Shown piece by piece: positions 55,889 to 64,000 of a DNA stretch of 64,000 nt. The notes under the pieces are model-generated. The model searched no databases. It saw only the letters and a list, made by a program, of their open reading frames with translations, and was not told the DNA's origin. The translations under genes were made by a program, and so were the position numbers. This DNA is from Hemicordylus capensis (Eukaryota > Chordata > Lepidosauria > Squamata > Cordylidae). Within the stretch, counting starts at the first letter, position 1. Each line of letters begins with the position of its first letter. The DNA lies in assembly GCF_027244095.1 (NCBI RefSeq), contig NC_069658.1:415736687-415800686 (forward strand), in the 5' to 3' direction.

Positions 55889-57910
55889 TTGGACAGACCC
55901 CCCACAGTACTCCACGTTAGAGTACTGAGGGGGTCTCAGCTAGCCAGCCTGCCTTCTCCCTTTGGGCCACCCGTGACCCTGCCTCGTAGGCCATGTTCGC
56001 CGGTGTGCTCCTTCTCCAACCAGAGGTCTCTGGAACATAAGGACACCACCAATAAGCTGTGTGGCGGCGTCCTGGAGCTGCAAAGGCATCAGGCCTACAG
56101 TTTTGGAGATGGGGAAGCTGCTCGAGCATCACCTCCACTGCTGCTTTCCCCAGTGCCCTCTTGCCAGCCGCCAGCAGCACCGGCATTCCCACAAACCCGG
56201 CTTGCCCATCAAGGCTTTCCAGGGTGCACAGACAGCCAAGCGGGCCCTCTGCCGCCGGCGATGGCATCTTCTGGCCAAAAGGCCCCGAAGAAGATGGCAG
56301 CGACCAAGTCCAGGGAATCTTTAGAGAGTGCTTCGGTGGACTCTTTGCCTCAAAAACAACCAACAGCTCCCCCCACGGTGGTGACAAGGAGTTCAGCCTT
56401 GATGGCGCCTACTGGTGAGCTCGGCCCATTCTGGGCCTCTGCGTTTATCTGACTGCCCGACCATGGGTTCTTCAGGGTCATCTAGTTTGACCCAGAATAT
56501 CCCTGCAACTCAGTCCTTAATGGATGCTCCTGGGGATATGCCACCTACCTGGGTGTTGTGGTTTGAGGACTTATTGGCGAAGTCTTTCGAGAGAGATGAT
56601 GCTTTAAAATCCAAAAAGCAAAAGCGGACCAGGTGAGCTTCCCCCTCCTTTTCCAGTTCCACTTCCTCCCCCTCTGAGACTCCAGCCCCTAAGAAAGTGA
56701 AGAAAAAAAGGAAGCATGTAAACAAGTCCCAAAAGGCCAGGTCTAGATCTAGACAGAGGGAACTCAGTGTTCATTCGTCTGATATCTCTGAACATGGGTC
56801 TCCAAGCTCTAGGGTTACAACTCATAGTGGTATGGGGAACTTAGTCACTGGCCCCTCACAGGAGGCCTCCCAACGGCCCCCTCCCAGCTCCATTCCGCTT
56901 GTCCCTCTGTATGGGGACCCTCCCTCACCTACTGACCCATTGGGTCAAGAGGATCTGGACCAGCATAGATCTGAGGGCAAATGGTCTGATGCCCAAGAAT
57001 TGGAGTCATCAGAGGCACCCATTAGGCTTTTCCAGGTGGTAGATCTGGCACCACTTATGTCCAAAACCGTGTACGTCCTGGGCCTTAATCCTCCCACCTC
57101 TTAGGAGGTCCAACCAGTGGGGAAAAGTGCACTGGTCTTCCCAGGTTCAAAGCACTCTAGCGTATCCCTTCCACTACCAAAACAGTTTGTGGAAGTGGTC
57201 AAATCTGAATGGTCTCTAGCCACTTCCTATAAGAGGGCTACTGCTGTGGCTAATAAGCTTTATTCTTTCCAGCAAGAGGGGAGTGAAATCTTCACTACGC
57301 CCCCTACAAATGCGCCAGCCGTACAACTAATCTCTGGCTCGGTCCTGACCTAGAGACGGGGAATCGGCCCTTAAGGACCCCGCAGACAAACTCATGGAAG
57401 GGGCCCTCAAACGCATGCACGAATCAACAGCCTTGTCCACGAGGGCCTCAGCAGCAGCCTCTATGGTGGCATGAGCTTCCCTGATCCGGCGAGATGATTT
57501 ATTTCAGGACCCCTCCCCCCGCCCCGGATCCAGTCAGGTTGTGCCAAATGCTATTAAAGCTGCACAAGGCGCAAGCATTTATTTCGGACACTACCCTGGA
57601 TGGTCTCCATTTTCCATCTAGAGCTGCTATGGCCTCGGTGGTTGGCCGTCGCAATCTGTGGCTAAAATACTAGCAAGTAGATGCTGCATTCAAGACCAAC
57701 TTGGCTGCTGTTCCACACGATGGTGAAAAACTATTCAGGAACGTGGCCCTAAATGACATCCTAGTAGAATCCAAAGATAAAAAGAAAGCCATGCCTCCTT
57801 CCACTAAAAGACAGGACTGCTTTCAAGGAAGGCAGTCTTTTCAACCCTTTCGGTCCCCCTTCGGGGGCAGAGATGGGATCAAAACCCCAACGTCCCTACT
57901 GGGGTAGGGC
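55889..57910 (+). pseudogene. DIRS gag-like region (fossil)
   Basis: The first coding region of the element, proline- and serine-rich with basic stretches, placed where DIRS gag lies. No fold can be named from the sequence. Broken. Confidence 0.6.
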
Positions 57911-58089
57911 TAGGGCATCTAGGCAGGCTTTTTGAAGTAGGGCCTCCTTCAATGTCCAGACCAAGCAACAAGTGTGATGGGTCAGGAGAGGTGCCCCTAG
58001 GTGGTTGCCTCTCCTCTCATTGGCGCACTTGGGACGCCACTACATCAGACCTATGGGTGCTCTCCATCATAAGAGGGCTACTCCATAGA

Positions 58090-59480
58090 GTTGATCAGCC
58101 AGCCATATCACAGATTCTTGCCCACTCCCTCATCTTGCTGCAAACACAAACATCAGGGCCTGCAGGGGGTGATTCGTCACCTTCTGACAAGAGGAGCCAT
58201 AGAACTGGTTCCGCAACACCAGCTGGGTACGAGAGTTTTACTTAATAATATTCACTGTACCAAAAAAGGACATTTCACTACGGGCGGTGCTGGACTTAAA
58301 ACATTTGAACCACTTCATGTGCAAATGCACCTTCCGCATAGAATCTCTAAGATCCATCGCAGAGGCCCTACATCACCTGGACCTTCTCATGTCCATAGAC
58401 CTCATGGAGGCCTACTTACATATACCTATCCACCAGGACAGTCGTCACCTCCTCCATTTTCTGTACTCGAGGGTACACTACCAATACAAAGCACTCCCAT
58501 CTCCTCGGTTCCGTGCATCTTTACGAAGGTCCTGGCTCCTGTGATAGCACACCTCAGACTCCAGGAAGTGAGGATTTTTTGGTATCTAGATGATCTCCTC
58601 ATCCAATTGAAGTCACATCAGACAGCCCAGAAAGACCTACGGACCACTATCCGCATGCTCAATTGTCACGGGTTCCTGATCAACGAAGTGAAGAGTCAGC
58701 TGCACCCGGTGCACCAGGTCCTTCATCTTGGGGTGCTCATAGACAGACACACAAGAGAAACTGTTCCTGCCACGGGACTGCAAACACACTCTGGAGTCAG
58801 ACGTACACAAGGTTCTGGCTTGGGTGTCTCACCTCTTATGGACCTCTCCAGGCTTCTGGGCCTGATGGTGGCGAATCTACAGTTGGTCCCCTGGGGGCGT
58901 TTCCATCTGATACCCCTCCATTGGTTCCTGCTTCTTTTTCATGTGGCCATCGCAGTGAGGTCCAACAGACATGTATCTCTGCCGTGAAGGGTTCTCCACT
59001 CTCTACTCTGGTGGATCACTGCTCCACATTTGTTGGTGAGAAAGGAATTCCTGGACTCTCCCAGGATCATTGTTATCACAGACACCAGCAAGAGGGGCTG
59101 AGGGGCTCACTGCCAGCACTGGTCCGTCCAGGGCAGGTGGTCGCCACAAGAACGTCAGCGTAGTATAAACTGGTTGGAACTCAGAGCCATTTGCCTGGCC
59201 CTCTGAGAATTCAAGACCATGATCCTTCACTGCCACGTGCTCATTTGCACAGACAATCCCACGGCAAAGGCTCACGTAAACCACCAAGGGGGAACCAGGT
59301 CCAAGTCCCCGCAAGCGGGAACAGTATACTGGGCGGAACACCGTGTGGCATCCTTGACGGCCCATCATGTACAGGGCGACCTGAACACTGTAGCAGACTG
59401 GTTGAGCCCTCCTTCCAGGGGAATGGCATCTACAACCAGAAGTTTTCCTCCACATCATGGAATGTTTCAGCCTCCTGACG
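58090..59480 (+). pseudogene. DIRS RT and RNase H region (fossil)
   Basis: The text FWYLDDLLI is the RT catalytic segment and matches the DIRS/LTR-type RT, not the LINE type (YADD). Text such as ICTDNPTAKAHVNHQGGT downstream fits DIRS RNase H. Broken. Confidence 0.8.
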
Positions 59481-59929
59481 GTGGACCTGTTTGTGACTGC
59501 AGTGAATGCGCAAGTGCCTCACTTCTTCACAAGGTTCCCCTGCCACTAGGCGGAAGCGGTGGACACTCTATCCTCACCATGGCCAGAGGGGCTACTTCCC
59601 ACCCCCCTACTAGTACGTGTTCTGAGCAGGGTCAGACTTCTGCAGGCACAACTCATCCTGGTGGCCCCGTTTTTGGCCTCGAAGGCCGTAGTTCGCAGAG
59701 ATCATCAGCCTAGCCACGGAACCCCATCTGCTACTTTCCTTCACACCATCTTCTTCAGCTAGGGCTGGTCTGGCACCCAGATCCAGGCTGGTTAAGGCTA
59801 GCCGCCTGGAAACTGAGCAGCGCCTCCTTGGACAACATGGTTACTCATCTTCAGTTCTCAATGCGATGCTAGCATCCAGATGGCTGTCCACCAACAGGAT
59901 ATACCAGTATACATAGAGATCCTTCTTTC

Positions 59930-60848
59930 AATGGTTGACACACCACGGGGTTCCCAAGGGTTCCTCCTCCATGACTCACCTGTTACAGTTTCTGCAAGAT
60001 GGACTAGATAAAGGGCTGTCCGCTAATACGTTGAAACTCCAGGCTGCCTCCTTGGTGGACCTAATTTTGGGGACCTTGAAAGGCGCCATGCTTCACCATC
60101 TTCACCTGGAACGTTTTCTGAGGGGTGCTACTCTTCTGTCTCCCCCAGTGGTTCATTGTTTCCCTACTTGGCAACTGCATACGGTTCTTAAGGCTCTGCA
60201 GGGTCCCCCCTTTGAACTCCTGTCCGAGTCCTCTCTGCATCTTGTCCTTCAAGTTGGCATTCCCCGTGGCCATTACCTCGGCACAAAGGGTGTTGGAACT
60301 CAGGGCCCTGTCTATCCACAAGAACCTTTGTATTTTTTCAGCAAATCCTGTCAAGCTTATTCCTGTCCCCTTTTTTTCGGCCTGTGGCTTCCCCCTTCTA
60401 TGTTTCTCAGGACATTATTTTGTCCTCCTTTTGTCTCAAACCAGTTCACTCGGTGGAAAAGGCTTGGCGTAAGCTTGATGTCCGCAGGTGCTTTAAAATT
60501 TACATCAAGCGGACTGAACACATTAGAACCTCTGAAGCCCTTTTCGTTTTGTTTTTGCCAAGATCTGTGGGACAGCCCACCACCATAGCTAGGTGGCTGA
60601 AGGCATGTATAACTCTAGCTTACGAGTCACAAAACCTCAGGGCACCCACCAAGGTGTTTGCCCACTCCACGAGGGCAGCAGCCACATCAGTGGTGTCTTC
60701 TACGAACGCACCCATCCAGGACATTTGCAGAGCAACCACCTGGTGGGTGCCTTCTACGTTTACTAAGCACTATAAACTAGATGTCTTTGCATCTGCTCAG
60801 GCAGCGCTCGGGAGCAGGGTCATCCAGCAGGTCTTCCCTACACAGTAG
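59930..60848 (+). pseudogene. DIRS tyrosine recombinase region (fossil)
   Basis: The C-terminal part with HSTRAAATSV and DICRATTWWVPSTFTKHY is the tyrosine recombinase catalytic end (R..H..R...Y type), typical for DIRS. Broken. Confidence 0.8.
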
Positions 60849-60869
60849 TTGCTGGTTGGACTTAGGACT

Positions 60870-60980
60870 GTGGTATGTCCCCACATGTGAGACACCCTTG
60901 GACCCCTGCAGCAGAGAACAGAGCATTGGTTACTCACCGTGAATGCTCCTTCTTGTTGCGGGGTCCAAGGGCGTCTCGAC
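60870..60980 (+). repeat. DIRS internal complementary region
   Basis: CACATGTGAGACACCCTTGG then ACCCCTGCAG, and GCGGGGTCCAAGGGCGTCTC farther on, repeat the outer edges of both terminal repeats, as the DIRS copying mechanism needs. Confidence 0.8.
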
Positions 60981-61154
60981 CCACCAGCGCCTACTGTCTG
61001 GAGACTGGGGTGTGTTCTGCGCGTGCGCGCGCGCACACACACACACACATATATACAGCTTCATTGGTTTTTTGTTTGTTTTGACTTGTTACTATGCCTA
61101 GTCTCTACCAGGTTTCCTGCTTCATCGATGTACCTTTCGCCTCTTGTACTAAAG

Positions 61155-61270
61155 AACTGAGGAGGGTTTGCTCCTCCCAGCTTTAAAAGCTACACTAATT
61201 AGCTTAGTCCTGCCTTGGAGTCACGTGGGATTGCATAACCCACACGTGAGATGCCTTTGGACCCCGCAGC
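61155..61270 (+). repeat. DIRS right inverted terminal repeat
   Basis: Inverse of 55660-55775 over about 115 bp, from CTGAGGAGGGTTTGCTCC to CTTTGGACCCCGCAG. Confidence 0.88.
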
Positions 61271-61411
61271 AAGAAGGAGCCTTCATGGTTAGTAACCAGT
61301 GCTACGTTCTCTCAAGCTGGAGCTTTAAACTTTAAATTTTTCACACTTAGAAGCAGAACATGGGCTGTTGAGACATCGGTATACCAAGTTTGTTGTCTGT
61401 TCTAAATTCCT

Positions 61412-61565
61412 ATCCACCCCCAGCACAGTATATCCAGTGACTGTTGCTGGTATCTATCATGTTTCTTTTTAGATTGTGAGCCCTTTGAGGACAGAGTTCC
61501 ATCTTATTTGTTATTTCTCTGCGTAAATCGCCATGAGCCATTTTTGGAAGGGCGGTATAGAAACT
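61412..61565 (+). mobile_element. L2-related SINE or 3' end
   Basis: ACCCCCAGCACAGTATATCC, GACTGTTGCTGGTATCTATC, GATTGTGAGCCCTTTGAGGA and GAGCCATTTTTGGAAGGGCG match the unit at 32690. Its tail joins the R4/Dong-like tail at about 61566 through GATAATAATAG. Confidence 0.68.
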
Positions 61566-61945
61566 GAAGAAGATAATAATAGCAGAAGAGAAGAAAAAGA
61601 AATAGAAAAAATCACAAAATACAAAGATCTACAAATTGAAATTGAAAGGCTGTGGCAGAAAAAGACCAAAATAATCCCAGTGGTAATTGGCGCCCTGGGT
61701 GCAGTTCCAAAAGACCTTGAAGGAGCACCTCAACACCATAGGGGCCACAGAAATCACCATCAGCCAATTACAAAAAGCAGCTTTACTGGGAACAGCCTAT
61801 ATTCTGCGATGATATCTATAACAACAACAAGAACAATATTGATAACAAAATTCAGGCATCCCAGGTCCTTGGGAAGGACTAGATGTCTGGATAAAACAAA
61901 CCAGTCAATAACACCTGCCTGACTGTGTAAACAAGACCTAATAAT
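61566..61945 (+). mobile_element. R4/Dong-like LINE 3' end
   Basis: Reads REEKEIEKITKYKDLQIEIE then RLWQKKTKIIPVVIGALGAV, as at 18103, with a one-base frame change after KDLEG. The 3' end CTGACTGTGTAAACAAGACC is followed by TAATAATAAT. Confidence 0.68.
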
Positions 61946-63713
61946 AATACTGCCTTAACTTGGTGGTGTGGGGGTGGCGGGAACAGAACGGAATAGGTCC
62001 TTCTACACCAGTGAGTTGTATACATGTTGATCTGCTTCAGCATTACGCATGCATTATTTACCTGACTCTGAAATTAAAACATCCTTTAAAAGGTTATGCC
62101 TGTATTTACCCCAAAGAAAGAGGCCTCTAAATGTAAGATGAATTTTTAATATTAAAGGGAAAAACTAGTCTTGGGTTCAGGTAAATACAATATTTGTCCA
62201 TTCTAGTCATAGAGAACGTGAGAATGTTAACATATAATAGTCATACTTCCATTGACTTCAATAGGATCACATTTGGTGATGTTAGATGGTTGGGAGGCAT
62301 TTTAAGGATGTTGAATCTCTTTAATGCTACACTGTGTTGTCCTGTTTGTTGAATATCCTGTAACTAAGAGAGAGAGACATAGTACTTCAGACCTGAGAAT
62401 CTGCTGATTTCTTGGCTCAAAGGTGTTCAAAGCCTGATATCCCATCAACTGAAACAAGACATTGCCCATATATTTTGATATTTTCAAGATGACACACTAA
62501 GAACTATAAATGATTTTTAATGATCGCTGTAGTATTATTTACTTGGAAAACTCACTGAACTTGTATACTGTAATGGATAGCATCAGTGCTGCCATGATAG
62601 AGGTATATCCATGGTAACTACACCACTTAAGGAGTGATAGTCATGGGGCCCCATGCAGTGATTTTTTTTACCTGAGGCACTTGTGCTTTTCTACTTGCTG
62701 CAGCAGCAGCTCCCTTGTGCTGTATCAGAAGCTCTCCTTAGTACTCACTTAGTGTATGCATGCATTTCAGAAATTGTCTCCAGCTCTTCAGTGGAGCTGC
62801 TATTGAGAAACAAAAGGAGAAAGTTTGACTACAGTTGTGTATCTTGCAGTGGTCTCTATTGGATTGTGGCCATTTTGCAGCTTCAGATCTTGAGACTTCT
62901 GTTTAATAACTTGACTGACTTGTCTTGTTGTTCCTTATCTCTGGAATGCCCTGCTTCCTGGGATTAGAGCAACTCCTTCACTGTTTGAAGACATGTTCCT
63001 TTTCTCCTTTACTCAGGGACTGGTCAGTTCTCCATTTTCCTTCTTATTGTACCCCTTCTCTTTCCCTATCATCCATTCTCCCTCTGAGTCTAAGCCTGTG
63101 GGCAGGGTTTGCCATTCATTTTTATGCACAGCTTTTTCTTTTGAAAAATTTTAAAATACTGTTTCTGTCTTAAAAGTTTTTCCTCTGCCATTCAGATTTT
63201 TAAAGCAAAAGCCTCTCTTCTCAGTCCTTTGCAACTGGAAACACTCAACTTTCCTCTTCAAATAATGCAGCTATTTTGGAACCCATATTAGTCCACCTAA
63301 TTCACCAATGAAATATTTAGAGAACAATTATGAAAATCTCTGAAAGTCGACAAGCAGAATTTGTCTTGACACTGTAGTTCCTTGTCTCACTACTCCTTTT
63401 GTTCCACATTCTTCTGTGTGTGTTTGAATTGTGACTCCTTTAATCCAGATGCAAGACTGCCTGTGGGTTGTTGTTGAATTATTCCTCTTTAAATTTATGA
63501 CTAATGACTTCCCATTGGAGTTACTTCAAAACTCCATGGAAAAGCGCTGCTAAATGCCTGAAGAATGCTTCTTTGTGGTAACGATACAAGTAAACATTTT
63601 AAGACTGGCTGGTTCTGCTAATTCACTGCTGTCTGAAACAATAGCAACAGAAGCAGTAAATTTCACATAAATGGAATGCTTATGTACACAATCCAACTGT
63701 TCCTTTCTAGTCG
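61946..63713. other. SPATS2 intron 2, no exon seen
   Basis: No repeat or conserved exon recognised. Frames near 62683-63173 have no known domain. Confidence 0.45.
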
Positions 63714-63793
63714 ATGGTAGAGAAGTGGGTTATGATGGCTCTGTGGTCGTCAGGAGTCAACACCAACTTGACATCACAACTTTACTTTAATAG
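63714..63793 (+). mobile_element. Sauria SINE / BovB 3' tail fragment
   Basis: ATGGCTCTGTGGTCGTCAGG then AGTCAACACCAACTTGACAT and CACAACTTTACTTTAATAG match the BovB-type tail seen at 41860 and 44780. Confidence 0.75.
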
Positions 63794-64000
63794 ATTATAT
63801 CTTTAAGTATCTGCTGCAACAAAAGAAGCAAGATTTCTGCTTAGTCCTAGGCTAAAATTGCTAGCTGTGGCTGTATATTGCCTTTAATTGGACGGCAACC
63901 TTACTGCTAAGTGAAATTGAAGGTAATAACAGGATAAGTAATTAGGGCTGCCCTAAAAGTGTTTCCTGATAGCTCCTGGAAAGCAAAGAGCTCTTTATTC

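Larger units (their letters stand above)
55660..61270 (+). mobile_element. DIRS-type tyrosine-recombinase retroelement (fossil)
   Basis: A DIRS element about 5.6 kb long, with inverted terminal repeats (left about 55660-55775, right about 61155-61270), an internal complementary region (about 60870-60980) and remains of gag-like, RT/RNase H and tyrosine recombinase regions in the family's usual order. DIRS elements are reverse-transcribing relatives of LTR elements that integrate by tyrosine recombinase and leave no target duplication. It lies in the sense direction in the SPATS2 intron. It is broken, with several breaks (at least half a dozen). The well-kept terminal repeats suggest moderate age, younger than the L2 copies. 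Other DIRS-like families are less likely given the repeat layout. Confidence 0.88.

Noticed and set aside
55889-60848. A host gene with retroviral-like domains
   Set aside because: The order of parts, the inverted terminal repeats and the internal complementary region identify a DIRS fossil; the regions are broken.

Overview
The window is vertebrate nuclear DNA, almost certainly from a squamate reptile. The repeat mix points there: L2 and CR1 LINEs, tRNA-headed SINEs with a BovB-type tail (Sauria SINE type), a 5S rRNA-headed SINE, a LINE tail encoding a restriction-like endonuclease end (R4/Dong type), many hAT MITEs with 8-bp target duplications, a Tigger transposon and a DIRS element. No prokaryotic gene, true tRNA gene, rRNA gene or CRISPR array was seen. 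The species cannot be named from the sequence.

Two host genes are supported, both on the + strand. DNAJC22 has two coding exons (26833-27654 and 29764-29943), giving 333 residues with an N-terminal TM2-like segment, several membrane helices and a C-terminal J domain carrying HPD. SPATS2 starts downstream: a CpG-rich promoter with seven ATTGG (inverted CCAAT) boxes and a probable non-coding first exon ending at 39710, then an 81-bp exon (51877-51957) that encodes the first eight residues, MSKKQNQK, and ends in a phase-1 donor. The order DNAJC22 then SPATS2, same strand, matches human chromosome 12q13, which supports both calls. The rest of SPATS2 was not found and probably lies beyond the window.

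Layout. 1-26.7 kb is repeat-rich intergenic DNA upstream of DNAJC22: an L2 LINE, a ~147-bp tandem repeat, CR1 pieces in both orientations, an L2 split by a CR1, and many MITEs. A ~430-bp block near 13.1-13.5 kb looks unlike the repeats and could be a conserved regulatory element. 26.7-30.2 kb is DNAJC22. 30.2-39 kb is intergenic and holds a chain of nested insertions, including a Tigger copy split by a 1,987-bp hAT foldback element with ~770-bp palindrome arms. 39.2-64 kb is the SPATS2 promoter and two long introns. Intron 1 carries Sauria and 5S SINEs and hAT elements. The intron after the first coding exon carries a DIRS fossil of about 5.6 kb at 55.66-61.27 kb.

The two host genes have unrelated roles as far as is known, and nothing suggests a joint pathway. 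The most unusual structures are the giant foldback hAT, a hAT family with shared ends but different interiors, R4/Dong-like tails lying in TAA-rich tracts, a 5S-headed SINE family, an antisense U2 snRNA fragment inside a nested insertion, a short-range copy-and-flip structure at 49.44 kb, and the CCAAT-box array at the SPATS2 promoter.
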